The notes: generated by a model not told the origin, from the sequence alone. A stretch of DNA of 64,000 nt from Paraescarpia echinospica (GCA_020002185.1 CM034543.1:31423399-31487398), one strand, 5' to 3'; shown: positions 52,325 to 64,000, counted from the stretch's first letter. Translations and numbers: made by a program.

Positions 52325-54420
52325 CATTATGTAGTTTCTGTATAATTCCGTAAACAATGATGTGGCTATAAAAATAAGTATATGGAATATTCAATATATA
52401 GTTATATTATAGATTTGCAATGGGAACTAAAATTTATATATAATATTTCATAGAATATTATATTTAATTATATATATTTTGTTATGACACTATCATTTTA
52501 TAGCGTACCACAGAAATTCCGTAGAATTCCATTGTACAAAGTAATTTATAGAACATACACCACAAAAAAACCATATGCGATATATTCTATCGAAAATATG
52601 CAATACATGTTTCGGTACAGCTGAGCAAATTATCTCCCCAACCCAGTTATACGTCGAGGTGTGATACTAATTAACGAACTTCATTTTCTTATGCAAATTT
52701 ATCCTCTGTGAGATTTTGTTCCACCTCAGTCGATTGTCTCAAATATATTTAATTTAAATTGTTTTGTTTGTAAAAACAGCAGCGTTTCAAAACGTGCCTC
52801 GCCAAATGTGCAGAAAGACAACTGCACCAAAATAGTCCGGGAAGACGAGATATGTCTCGTGTTCACACCTTCGCTCAATAAATAATGCGCAGTTGTAGCT
52901 GTAGAAAGGACAACACGGTGGATGGCTGTATGTTTTCTGTCATAACTTAGTTACTGTAATGTCCCCGGTGCTAAAGTTCACGTCGATTGCTGGAACATAC
53001 ACCTCGGTAGTCAATTCAAGATGTGTTGAAAAAACGTCAAACGGTGTCGTCTCACAAAGCAAAACGACTTGTTATTGCTCCAGTACCTAGCCAAACATTA
53101 TTTTTAACTAGAAACTATTCTTTACAAAGTTATACTTTACCGCGGCATTGTCAACGAAATTCCGGTTCTTAATAAGATGCCTAAACATAATATAGATACA
53201 CTAAGTGAAAATGTACGTGTATGGCAACGTTGAGGCAAATATATACAACCAGCTTTCGACATAACTGCGGATCCGCGTGTCCAGGGCCCCTGAATTTTTT
53301 GTCGGGCCCGCTACTGCCACAAGTCACAGGCCCGGTTGGCCCGCGGATTTTGGATATATCTGCCGATCTTGCCATAGTTTTGTTAGCGTAGAACAGACAG
53401 GTACAACGAGAGAAGCACTACAGCGATGTGTTCCAGAAGCATGGGTTGAAGATTAGTGTGGATACAAGGCACGCGGTTGGTCACCAGAAGTAGGGTTCGG
53501 ACATCATGTGGCAGGTGAAAAATATAAAGCATGCGGGTGTCACTGCGTACATTGGTGGACTGGTGGATTGATTACCAATGATGTGCGTGTATAGGGAGCA
53601 GTGCGGCGAATGATGTAGACAAGACGCCGCGGACGCACTTGTGAAGGGAGAGGTGTCATGACAGACACGAATACCGGTATATAAAACAAGTTAAAATGGA
53701 ATGTCACTAAAAGTCTTGTCTGTTCCAATGTCCAGAATCAGTCTCCAGAGCCAATAATATTATTCGACTCTACCGCTGATGTATTGTCAACTCAAAGGTA
53801 CGTATAGTTGCTGAATCAATAGTACTTCGTCCCACTTACTGTCTTCGCCGGTCTTGATTGGGGGACCAGATGACACCAATAAGCAATTCCAAGAACATGC
53901 GGTTAGGCCGTTCGCCCCCGTCCACCTTCGCTATTACCCTTGACATTTGAGCCTGATGTCGGACACTGTGTAAAACGTCATCAATGTGTGCGGCGTTTAT
54001 CTCAGAACGGGAAAACCGGTGTACACGTTCATTACAGTTTGTAAGTTCGTTGGCATTTTGTGGAGACTAGACTTATTATGTACAAATTGTAACACAATGA
54101 TGCTTTAAATCAACATTTATTGCGTCCAATGGATGTCTACATTCAAATACTTATTTCTACATCCTGAGCATGATGTGTGATTTCAGCCATGATTGGTACA
54201 TACCCAAACCGGCCAAACTGACACACAAATTAGATGATTAAAATTAATAAAGGACTCAGCGATACTTACGTTGCAAGTTCACAATTATATATTATGATAC
54301 GTAAATTGCAGGCACTTCCTATGGTTACAGATTCATAGTTGTATGTCAATTCCATAATGTATTGCAATACTATACTAAATAAAACCACGATATCATATTA
54401 GAATCCATCCATGAAATATG
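52250..54420 (+). repeat. Diverged arm module with insert (unit B)
   Basis: Partner of 28600-31020. It includes the GGGCCCG-rich insert (about 53240-53960) without the GT microsatellite. No gene is supported. Confidence 0.65.
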
Positions 54421-54449
54421 TAACCCTAGCTGTGTGACTTTTTTAAACC

Positions 54450-54775
54450 ATAACGTTCGTTGACAACGCCTTGCTGTTGTCTGATGGCACGCGACGGACA
54501 GGTGGCGAACCAAATACGCCAACTTGCGAGCGCTGCCTCTGCATGGACCAGCATTCGACGCGTTTGTTCCAGCCTTTGTCCCATAATTTGCAAATGCTCG
54601 GCGGTCACTTTCCACTTGGCACCAGCGCCATTTATTTTTGCGCCAGACGTAAGCTCCGCAGGCTTTGCTTCCTTTCATTTTGCATCCATACGATTTCAAC
54701 ATTGAGTTGCCTGAGTTCCCCACTTGTCCCGCGAGTGCCAGCATACAACAGCAAGGCGGTGTCAACGAACGTGAT
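54450..54775. mobile_element. MITE-like element, copy 2
   Basis: Both terminal inverted repeats are present (TAACGTTCGTTGACAACGCC and GGCGGTGTCAACGAACGTGA). It shares its position with the 31.1-kb copy in unit A, so it inserted before the duplication. Confidence 0.85.
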
Positions 54776-55699
54776 CACTTGACTGAAATTAACTGTATCT
54801 CATTGACTCTCCTTTTCTAGTTATAATTCTTCTCCCGTCGATATATACATTTCTCTCTCTCTCTCTCTGCGCCTCTAGCGCGGTAATAATTTTGCGCGAT
54901 CTTCGAAATATGATATAGATTGAAACTATAGAAACCGTATACCTAATTACTCCTTACCTACCGCAGCTATTGCCGGTAGCTTGCTGCATGGTATAATTTC
55001 TTGTATCACGGTGAGTTATCTAGAAATTGTGTTTGCCACTATACGTTGTTAGTGAATCAGTTACAAGAAACGTTTTCCCCAAAATGCATGTGTTGCGAGT
55101 TATATATTGACATATTCTCGATACAAAAAATTATGTAGTGGCACGATTAGGTGTGTAAATTACGAATATGCATAATTACGTAACGTTCAGGATAGAATCA
55201 AGAAAATCGGAGCATTTCCACATATTATAAGCTTCGATGTGTAATACACACAACATGTCAACACAACTCGTCTACATTATAGTTATCTCATGGGCGGAGA
55301 CGTGTCATTAGTTACAACGTCCCTTCTCCAACACGTATCATAATCAACCACCCATCGCCCTCTTGTGGTCTATTTAGTCCCACCTGGTGATATGTTTGTC
55401 CTGACGGAAAAGGTTTTCGAGAGACTCTCGCTAACATCACGGCTTTATTAATGTGACAATTATTCTCCAGCCCGTTATAATGGCGCAGCATTACAATGAA
55501 ACTAGTTACATGTTTGTGTCATTGTTTAGCTGGCATAACATTATAATCATTTATAAAACAACTCAGCACATCAGGTAGAAACCCGTTGTTTCCTGGACTC
55601 AGTGGCACAGCATGTTATCTCCGAGATCAACACAGAGTGATGATAATTCAGCGATTGTTATCTAAGTGCTCGGTAATGCTGGCTTTGAAAACGTACCAA

Positions 55700-56640
55700 A
55701 CAAAACGTGCAGGAAGGCAACTGCATCGATTGCGGCGTTGATAAAGAAAGATACAGCGTTTTCATACCTCGCACGTTGTGTCTCACACACGTCACGTCTC
55801 ACAAACGTCACACCTCGCATACGTTACAACTCACACAAGTCACACCTCACACACATCAAACTGGCTTCGTGACACATTTATATAATTGCGTGAACTGAGG
55901 TGAAGGGAATTCCGTGCGCTTTGAAACATTACCAAAAGGATTCGAACTAAGATTATCTCGATTGAGAGTTTGGTTGCCGATACTATTCCGATATACTGTC
56001 CACCTCTTGTTGTCGAAACAATTCTGATTCTCTCTTTGTACATAAGGGATACTTGAAGTACTGACACGAGCATATGCGGCAAATTTGCCACTCTAAATGT
56101 AAGCCGATGCGCACAAGTAGTATTGTGGTCTCTGAATGATAGAAAATTTAGGTGACGACAACCTAAAACAGCTCGAATAAGACATTTTGGTGTTGCTATA
56201 TATATATATATATATATATATACTAGTTTCATTACATAGGCGAAGTATATGGTAATAAAGATGTTCCCATTGTGATGCTGTCTGCGACATTATCGTAGTC
56301 TAAATGTAATGCTATGCTTCAGATTTGAGTAGAATGTTTCTGTTCGCGTATTTGTAGAAATGTGTTGCTAGAACAGTTTACCTGAGATTTTGACTTTATC
56401 CAATCTCAGTGACAAGATGATGTACGTTTGAGGCGTGATGTGTGTGAAACATGACGTGTGTGAAGTGTGACGAGTGTCGTGTGTGACATGTATAAGTTGT
56501 GACATGTGCGGGACGTGACGTATGACGTGTGCGAAGTGTGAGGTATGACGTGAGAGTGACGTGTGTGATATATGACGTAAGAGGTGAGCGTATCTTTTTA
56601 TCTCAACGCCGCGGTCGATGCAGTTCTCTAGCTGCATTTT
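55700..56640. repeat. Inverted pair of TCACACACGTCA short-period arrays
   Basis: 55700-55860 (AACTGCATCGA..., then CACGTCACGTCTCAC units) is matched inverted by 56640-56395. Each contains several TGACGT/ACGTCA cores. The intervening 55870-56390 has no gene. Confidence 0.75.
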
Positions 56641-57528
56641 TGCTTGGTACATTTTGAAACGCAGCACAATTATGAATTACCGTGCAATAAGGTAATACTT
56701 GAATAATTGTTCGATTACCGGGTCACATCACCCTGTGAATGACTGAAGATCTCTAGCAGTCCCATTGAATACAGGAATCAACACTTTGCGACCTGCTATA
56801 TTGTGTTCTGGTTTTAAATGTCGACGTGGATCTGATATAATCAGTCATTATAAACAACGAGACACACATGTGACGAGCTCACGTAAGGTTCTGCACCTTC
56901 ACGTGAAAAAATAAATGTGAAAAAAAATTGGGACAGTTTCTCGAATACCTTTTCCACCAAGTCGAACATATATAATCAAATATGGACGTAATGGACCATA
57001 GACAAATAACTGTATATAGCAGCAAGATGGATATAGGTGGCTGTACGTAACACATGTGGGAGATGCGAGGTTGAAACCCTTGACACGTCTCCTTTCTTGA
57101 GGTAAAGATCACGTAGACAATCCTACGCAATAGACGAGTTGTGATAGAAGGGTGTGAGCATGAGTAATCAATGTTTTGAATATCGGTCGGTCCAAAGTTC
57201 CGATCGTGAAAGTAGATGTTCTCGATTATCTCGTAGACGTTACATAAAACGTGCCTTATCTTAGAATGTCGGCATTTTACTAAATTAATTGATTAACAAC
57301 AACAAGACTTATTTGAGTGATTTTCGGAAATCTGTGGTCATATGTAATCAAAACACATCCATTTCTGGTGGAGAACCTTTTATTATCACTGATTCACTGA
57401 TCACATATAGTGTCATACAATTTTTCAATACAGTTCAACGACTTACAGGAAATCACACCATGTAAGAAGTTACCGGTGATAGCTCATGTTTCCAAGATCA
57501 CATAATATTATAATAAAATTATGGGGCT

Positions 57529-58528
57529 NNNNNNNNNNNNNNNNNNNNNNNNNNNNNNNNNNNNNNNNNNNNNNNNNNNNNNNNNNNNNNNNNNNNNNNN
57601 NNNNNNNNNNNNNNNNNNNNNNNNNNNNNNNNNNNNNNNNNNNNNNNNNNNNNNNNNNNNNNNNNNNNNNNNNNNNNNNNNNNNNNNNNNNNNNNNNNNN
57701 NNNNNNNNNNNNNNNNNNNNNNNNNNNNNNNNNNNNNNNNNNNNNNNNNNNNNNNNNNNNNNNNNNNNNNNNNNNNNNNNNNNNNNNNNNNNNNNNNNNN
57801 NNNNNNNNNNNNNNNNNNNNNNNNNNNNNNNNNNNNNNNNNNNNNNNNNNNNNNNNNNNNNNNNNNNNNNNNNNNNNNNNNNNNNNNNNNNNNNNNNNNN
57901 NNNNNNNNNNNNNNNNNNNNNNNNNNNNNNNNNNNNNNNNNNNNNNNNNNNNNNNNNNNNNNNNNNNNNNNNNNNNNNNNNNNNNNNNNNNNNNNNNNNN
58001 NNNNNNNNNNNNNNNNNNNNNNNNNNNNNNNNNNNNNNNNNNNNNNNNNNNNNNNNNNNNNNNNNNNNNNNNNNNNNNNNNNNNNNNNNNNNNNNNNNNN
58101 NNNNNNNNNNNNNNNNNNNNNNNNNNNNNNNNNNNNNNNNNNNNNNNNNNNNNNNNNNNNNNNNNNNNNNNNNNNNNNNNNNNNNNNNNNNNNNNNNNNN
58201 NNNNNNNNNNNNNNNNNNNNNNNNNNNNNNNNNNNNNNNNNNNNNNNNNNNNNNNNNNNNNNNNNNNNNNNNNNNNNNNNNNNNNNNNNNNNNNNNNNNN
58301 NNNNNNNNNNNNNNNNNNNNNNNNNNNNNNNNNNNNNNNNNNNNNNNNNNNNNNNNNNNNNNNNNNNNNNNNNNNNNNNNNNNNNNNNNNNNNNNNNNNN
58401 NNNNNNNNNNNNNNNNNNNNNNNNNNNNNNNNNNNNNNNNNNNNNNNNNNNNNNNNNNNNNNNNNNNNNNNNNNNNNNNNNNNNNNNNNNNNNNNNNNNN
58501 NNNNNNNNNNNNNNNNNNNNNNNNNNNN
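57529..58528. other. Assembly gap (1,000 N)
   Basis: Exactly 1,000 N, so the size is unknown. The right flank is a GAGT/GTGT tract. Confidence 0.95.
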
Positions 58529-58534
58529 GAGTGA

Positions 58535-58587
<53 letters not shown>

Positions 58588-58600
58588 TGTGTTTGTGTAT
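58529..58600 (+). repeat. GAGT/GT microsatellite
   Basis: GAGTGAGTGAGTG then about 25 GT units. Its GAGT start suggests yet another exon 3 donor just inside the gap. Confidence 0.85.
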
Positions 58601-58649
58601 GCATGCGTACGTGGGTGCGTGCTTATGTGTGAATAATACTGTTTACAAA

Positions 58650-59156
58650 ACGTCACAGAGGATTACTCTCAGAGGATTCTACATATAGAGAATGTGTTAC
58701 AACTGTAACAACAAAAAGAGGTTAACTCATTAGTCTTTTCACATTTTTTATTAAATTTCGATTTATGTTCTTGTACAGTATCGCCATCTAGAATACATAC
58801 ACATGTAACGTAGTTTGTGTTCCTAAGACATACGTCCACTCTGCGCAGATATAAATGTATATTCGCCAAAACATATTAAAAAGTGTTATTAATATTCAGT
58901 AATTAATTGTGAGGCTGATCTACAGGAAGAAGCGGACGACACAAGTGTGTCAGTGAATGAATACAGCGAAGATGTGTCCGGTGAGTGAGTGAGTGAGTGA
59001 GTGAGTGAGTGTGTGTGTGTGTGTGTGTGTGTGTTCGTGTATGTGTTTGCGTTTGTTTAGGTGTATGTTTTAAAGTGATTAATTGTGAGGCTGATCTACA
59101 GGAAGAAGCGGACGACACAAGTTTGTCAGTGAATGAAGACAGCGAAGATGTGTCCG
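58650..59156 (+). pseudogene. Peptide-gene fragment 4: intron 2 end and two tandem exons 3
   Basis: 58650-58925 matches the intron before exon 3 of gene 1. Exon 3 then occurs twice: 58926-58980 (EEADDTSVSVNEYSEDVS) and 59102-59156 (EEADDTSLSVNEDSEDVS), both with CTACAG acceptors and GTGAGT donors, on 176-bp repeat units. Because the exon is 55 nt, using both would shift the frame; only one could be used per transcript. Exons 1 and 2 are not visible: matching sequence starts at 58640 after a repeat tract and the N gap. No plus-strand exon 4 follows; instead a minus-strand exon 4 lies at 59.5 kb. It is either a fragment or a gene whose 5' end is in the gap. Confidence 0.7.
58981..59035 (+). repeat. 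GTGA then GT tract at a donor site
   Basis: Seven GTGA units directly after exon 3, then GTGTGT. Confidence 0.9.
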
Positions 59157-59318
59157 GTGAGTGAGTACATATGTATATATATATATATGAGTGAGTACAT
59201 ATGTATATATATATATGTGTGTGTGTGTGTGTATGTATGTATATTTTACAAGAGGAATCATTTTTACAATCTATTTTATTTTTACACCGTGACAGTTAAA
59301 AAAAATGATTAAGCATAT

Positions 59319-59334
59319 ATATATATATATATAT

Positions 59335-59419
<85 letters not shown>

Positions 59420-59421
59420 AG

Positions 59422-59455
<34 letters not shown>

Positions 59456-59456
59456 T

Positions 59457-59490
<34 letters not shown>
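59319..59490. repeat. TA and GA microsatellites
   Basis: TA tract, about 39 GA units (59340-59416), then TA, GA and TA again. It lies immediately beyond the lone exon 4. Confidence 0.95.
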
Positions 59491-59493
<3 letters not shown>

Positions 59494-59502
59494 CACACAC
59501 AT

Positions 59503-59550
59503 ATATAAGCACAAATCGTACAATACCTCTTATGGCACAAGCGACATCTA
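59503..59550 (-). pseudogene. Lone exon 4 of a peptide gene
   Basis: Behind the same TTTCTTTCTTTACAG acceptor as in gene 3, the sequence reads VDVACAIRGIVRFVLI and continues open into TA repeats rather than stopping after LI. It differs from gene 3 exon 4 at about 7 of 46 bases, most changing the residue. Intron sequence upstream matches gene 3 to about 59635, where the RTE 3' end begins. Exons 1-3 of this copy, if they exist, would lie beyond the RTE, outside the window. Confidence 0.6.
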
Positions 59551-59636
59551 CTGTAAAGAAAGAAACATATATATGTAACTGACTTGACATAGTAGCTTAC
59601 TCGCCCATATAGAAAACAGAGTAACTTCGTAAATCA

Positions 59637-62600
59637 TCATCATCGTCATCACTGTGCAACCGTAGTATCCCGTGGTTGGGCAAAGGCCTCAGCATGTCGT
59701 TTCCAAATCTGCCTGTCTTGCGCTATCCTCTGCCAGATAGTGCCCTTCCAGTACTCGTCTAGTTCATCTCTCCACCGTCTCGCCTCTAGATCGTTTCCCT
59801 TCGTATGGTATCCAGGTTGTGATACGTGATGTCCATCGGTTATTTCGTAGTCTGCTGGTGTTCCCTGCCCAGGTCCACTTCTGTCTTCTGATTTGTTCTA
59901 TCACGTCTATGACCTTTGTCTTCTGCCTTACCCAGATGTTTGTTTTTCTCTCCCGATATGTGATGTTTTTTAAGAAGAAGAAGAAGAAGAATTTGTTTTA
60001 TTTGACCCAGACATTTCAAATAATTCATACAATACATCCATGTCAAATTTTTTTTACAATACAAATACATAACCTTATAGTAAACATTGCATAATGTATG
60101 ATAAACAACGAAAAGTACGGTCAGGAGACTCCTCTAAGACTATGGTAGTCGCTATCGAGGAGCCACCTTTTGTAATAAAACTTTAACTGAATCAATACAT
60201 CACCTAATCAAATTCTTCCAGAAAAAAAAAATAAATAAAAAAAAATGTATGCATGTGTGTAGTGTGAGCAATCTTACATGCTTATTGAGTTTGTCGTTTA
60301 GGCACTGTTTTGTACTGTATCATGTTGACAGGTGGTTGTCGGTTCTTAATACATATATAGCAATTTTGCTTGGTGCATGTTTCTTGATAGTTTTGTAAAA
60401 AATAAAGTTTAACATACTTGGCAAATCCTTGTGAACTGTGTGTACTAAGCTTTTCTTTGACAATATCAGGAATGTTATTTAATAAAAGTGGTAAATTATG
60501 CCTAAGGCATTTCTTAGCAAATTCATGTTTAATTTTATAAATGTATATTTTATTCTTGACTCTTGTATCGTGATTATGTACCTCATAGTTAAATATTATC
60601 CTCCAGTTTTGTAAATAAACTGGTAAGTCATTGTGTAAATATTTATAGTAACATTTTAATTGTTGTAATTTAAGAATGTCATCTACTTTTAATAAGTTGA
60701 GTTTTTTGTGAAGTGGTTCTGTGTGGGAATTATAATTACTTAAGGTAATAATTCTCAGGGCTTTTTTTGAAGTTTTATTATTCTATTTGATTGAAAGCCC
60801 CACGCCATGATGCAATAATTAATGTGTGGCACTATTAAAGAATTATATAATATTATTCTAATATGAAGAGGTAACACATGTTTCAACATACTTCTTTCCA
60901 TCTTTGTTTGTGCGGCTGCTACCTTGTTCTTTGCCTAGATGGTGAGAGCCCATGTTTCCGCGCCGTACATCATCGCTGGAAGTACGCATGAGTTGAAGAC
61001 TTGTCTCTTCAAGCATGTTCCAAAGTTACCCTTGAAGATGTCGCGGTGTTTGGCGAACGCTGTCCAGCCAGCAGTGATCCTTCTTTGAATCTCCTTGTCT
61101 TTGTTTGTGCCTTTGATACTGTATCGCTGTACCAGATAGACGTAGCTTTCAATATTCTTGATCTGCGTCGTGTTGATATATATTGGTGTGTCATTTTTTA
61201 GCATCACTTTTTTCGTCGAGATGTTCATCTTGAGACCTTGTTTTTCAATTTCATCAGCTAGCTCCTGCAGCATGTTTTGTAGTTCACTTTACGATGTGTA
61301 TGTGGTCTGTCGTTGAGTACCTGCTTCTGAATCCTGCTTGCTCTCGTGGTTGGTTTTCGTCCAGTGTCTTCTCTATTCTATTCGTTAGTATCTTTGTGAG
61401 TAATTTGTAGATGTTTGATAACAGACATATCAGTCTGTAGTTCTTTAAGTCTTTCTTATTTCTCTTCTTGAATATTATCACCATCTTTGCGGTCTTTCAA
61501 GCGGTGGGTATTCCTCTTTCTGATAAGCATTTAGTATACAGCTTAGCCAGTGTCTTCGAGATTATATCTTCTCCTGCTTTTAATGTTTCAATGTTTACAT
61601 GGTCGTTGCCTGATGTCTTCCCATTCTTCATATCTCTTAGCGCAGCTTCCACTTCCCGTGGTGTTATCTCTGGTACCTCTTTCGGGTCGGTGTGAATTAT
61701 GATACTCTGTTCACTGTCATATAGCTCGGTGTAGAATTCCTCTATTCGTTCCATGATCATATATTGGTCTTGTATTTCTTTACCCTGTTAGAAGTGTAAT
61801 CAGTCTGTCTCAGCCTAGTGCCTGCATTCTTCTTGCTTTCTTCAGGCTCTTTGATGACATAATCGTTTCTCGTATGATCTCTTGTTTGTACTTTCTGATG
61901 TCCTCCTTCGCTTTCTTTTTGATGGTCTTGCATATTTATGCGTACTGTATTTTTTACGGTCGCCGTTATCCACCATTTGTCGTCGTTTCTTCATTAGTGC
62001 TCGTGTTGGTGACGATATTCTCGTCACTACATGCCTGTTGATTGCTTTGGCTACACTTGTTGCATTTAGTTGGATCATCTCAGTAATGTTTTCGCTGATG
62101 GTGTTGATGTCGTCTAGTTCCTGTAGAGTCTCGAACCGATTTCGCAGTTCGAGTTGGAATTCCGATTTGTGTGGTATCTACACTCGATTGTCTCTTGTTT
62201 ACCAACTTCTTCCTTTCAGCCTTGACGTTCAGTTTGATGTTGCTCATTAACATTCTGTGGTCACTTCCAATGTTGACTACTTGGTTGATGACGTTAGTGA
62301 CCATGTCTGGCTTGTTTGTCAGGATGTAGTCAATGTCGTTCTTCGTTTCTCCATTTGAGCTTTTCCATGTCCATCTCCCCCCTGCTTTCTTCTGGAACAT
62401 GGTATTCATGATTGTGTACTTTCTTGATGTTGCCCATTCTACCAAGGTGTCGCCTTTTTCGTTTCTTACTCCTAGACCAAATTTGCCTGTTGCCGTTTCC
62501 GAAATGTTTGTTCGTTTCCCTACTTGCGCATTAAAGTCTCCCATCACTATCGTGTAGTGGGTTGGCTTTTCTAAGGTCTCATCCATGTCGTTGTAAAAGT

Positions 62601-63100
62601 TGCCTGTGTCTTCTACTCAGTATAATGTTGTTGGTGTATATACGTGTACTATCTTCAGTTTGTAGAGCTTTGTTATGCATAGAACAAGTTCTGCTACTCT
62701 GGTAACCCTCACTATATTGTCTTTCCATTTCTTTTTTATGAGAAAGGCTACTCCAGCTTGGCCGTTGTTCGCTGTGGAATGATATAGTAGGTGGCCGCTT
62801 TGTTAACTAGTGAAACATTCCTCTCTTCTTCTGACTTCTCCGATCCCGATCACATCCCATACCATCTTGGTTTCCCTAAGTTCTTCCTCCAGTTCTTGTA
62901 TCTGTTCATCTCTTAGTAGTGTTCTTACGTTATATGTTGCTATCTTCAGTCTACTTACCTTCTATCGGCGGCTCTTCTTGACCCAGAGATTCTTAACACC
63001 CCCTGCACGTAGCCCTGGTTGACCAGAACCGCTACTTGGTCAAAGACTCTTTCGATGTTGCTGGGGACTGGGGGCCTTGGCTTCATTGTACTTTGCTTGT
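59637..63100 (-). mobile_element. RTE-clade LINE (RTE-A), nearly end to end but decayed
   Basis: On minus: endonuclease start near 62950 (KIATYNVRTLLRDEQ), endonuclease core (62586 on: TIVMGDFNAQVGKR, NDIDYILTN, GSDHRML), reverse transcriptase start (61760-61284), C-terminal region (61273-60935, then 59960-59650: YRERKTNIWV, QKWTWAGN, RHAEAFAQPRDTT, stop TGA) and a GATGATG tail at 59637-59652. Between YSTTDHIHIVK and MLQELADEIEKQ the family's catalytic core (the AFD and DD motifs, by my estimate about 125 residues) is missing. Stops and frameshifts are numerous. The piece 59985-60893 is a nested insertion. Confidence 0.85.
59985..60893 (-). mobile_element. L2/CR1-type LINE end inserted in RTE-A
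   Basis: It interrupts the RTE C-terminus between KMERSML and NITYRERK. On minus it reads LPLHIRIILYNSLIVPHINY, CIMAWGFQSNR, then a LINE C-terminal region (HTEPLHKKLNLLKVDD, LKCYYKYLHNDLPVY) with one or two frame breaks, and ends in a TTC trinucleotide tail (59970-59992). Confidence 0.85.
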
Positions 63101-63185
63101 TGGTGTTGTTGGCCTACCCTTCCACGCTAGTAGTAAAGTAGGTTAAGTAGCGGGGATGGTGTCGCGCCGCGGAGCAAGAGCAAAG

Positions 63186-63260
63186 TACCCGGATGTAGGT
63201 CAAAGTCAAATACCCGGATGTAGGTCAAGGTCAAGTACCCGGATGTAGGTCAAGGTCACG
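63186..63260 (+). repeat. Three 25-bp units with AGGTCAAGGTCA
   Basis: TACCCGGATGTAGGTCAAGG-type units lie head to tail at 63186, 63211 and 63236. Units 2 and 3 carry AGGTCAAGGTCA; unit 1 has AGGTCAAAGTCA. Confidence 0.95.
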
Positions 63261-63830
63261 TGGCGCCACCTAGCGAATTTTTTCGGAACTAAAATAGTTT
63301 TACCTATCAGAATTTTTCGGGACAAAAATATTTCCCGCCAAAACTAGAGCAGCGCCCCTACCGGATAGTTGGTGAACTAAATATTTCCCGCCAAAACCAA
63401 AGTAACGCCCCTGGCGGATAGTTGGTGAACTAAAATTATTTCCCGCCAAAAAAGAATTTCCCGCCAAAACTAAAATAGCGCCCCCTGACGAAATTTTAGG
63501 GACTAAAATATTTCCCGCCAAAACTAGAGCAGCGCCCCCTGGCGGATAGGTGTTGAACTAAAAGTATTACCCGCCAAAACTAAAACAGCGCCACCTACCG
63601 GATTTTTTCAATTTATTTCCCGAGAAAATATTTTTTCCTCCAAAACTAAAATAGCGCCCCCTGACGGAATTTTTCGGACCTGAAATAGCGCCACCTGGCG
63701 GATAGTTGGTGAACTAAAATTATTTCCCGCCAAAAATATTTCCCGCCAAAACTAGAATAGCGCCCCTGGCGGATTTTTTTTAAACTAAATTGACCCTATC
63801 GGATAGGTCATTAACTACAAGTGGTGCCAC
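63261..63830 (+). repeat. Degenerate 45-60-bp repeat with TTTCCCGCC motifs
   Basis: Variants of ATTTCCCGCCAAAACTA, GCGCCCCCTGRCGGA and TAGTTGGTGAACTAAA recur about ten times. TTTCCCGCC is exact about seven times. The GCGCCACCTGGCGG block resembles the core of the MITE-like elements at 31.1, 36.5 and 54.5 kb. No gene lies between 63100 and 64000. Confidence 0.85.
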
Positions 63831-64000
63831 CTGACGGACAAGTTGTGAAGTAAATGTTCGAGTACTGCAAATATTCGTGTCTCTTGCACGCTTGCGTGCA
63901 ATAGAGCCCACTGACGGGTACATCACGAACTACAAACATCATCCCCTAGTGGACAAGTGAGCGAACCACATATGAGTACTGCAAATTTTCAGAAGAGTGG

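Noticed and set aside
57486..58656. Long open frames across the second gap
   Set aside because: They are made of N and GT repeats.
59819..62557. Plus-strand frames at 59.8-62.6 kb
   Set aside because: They are antisense to RTE-A and its nested LINE.

Overview
This is AT-rich metazoan nuclear DNA. Introns have GT-AG borders, coding density is very low, and there are many non-LTR retrotransposons (CR1, L2-like, RTE-like), short-repeat tracts and nested duplications. The LINE mix suits a marine invertebrate such as a lophotrochozoan, but I cannot name the species. Two runs of exactly 1,000 N (8264-9263 and 57529-58528) are scaffold gaps.

The only host gene family I can support is a set of small secreted-peptide genes. 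Their layout is: a TATA promoter and non-coding exon 1; exon 2 with the ATG and a signal peptide (72 coding nt); a 55-nt acidic exon 3; and a short exon 4 with a basic, hydrophobic C-terminus. Copies or pieces lie at 7.3-8.1 kb (+), 9.4-10.2 kb (-), 37.3-38.5 kb (-, the only copy with all exons visible), 58.9-59.2 kb (+, two copies of exon 3) and 59.5 kb (-, exon 4 alone). Two further promoters without coding exons lie at 17.6 and 43.5 kb. In every copy the donor of exon 3 (GTGAGT) starts a GTGA repeat.

Layout. (1) 1-12.6 kb is a large inverted repeat: the left arm (1-8263, interrupted by a nearly intact CR1 at 753-5730) mirrors the right arm (9264-12625), and the two peptide genes converge on the central gap. 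(2) 9.3-37.4 kb (unit A) and 37.8-59.6 kb (unit B) are direct, diverged duplicates. Private insertions interrupt each unit. A has a CR1 at 19.8-24.6 kb and a gag fragment at 18.4-18.8 kb. B has an L2-like tail at 41.9 kb, an L2-like RT fragment at 43.6-44.7 kb and an RTE-like element at 46.2-48.3 kb. A also has about 3.07 kb (12427-15490) that B lacks. (3) 59.6-63.1 kb is a decayed RTE element on the minus strand that carries a nested L2-like insertion. It is followed by arrays rich in nuclear-receptor-like and E2F-like motifs up to the end.

The window reads as a locus where a secreted-peptide gene has spread by inverted and tandem duplication, and where retrotransposons later marked individual copies. 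None of the transposon proteins appears fully functional. The best preserved is the 753-5730 CR1: its ORF1 is intact and its ORF2 is broken by one apparent single-base deletion. All duplication boundaries were judged by eye and are approximate.
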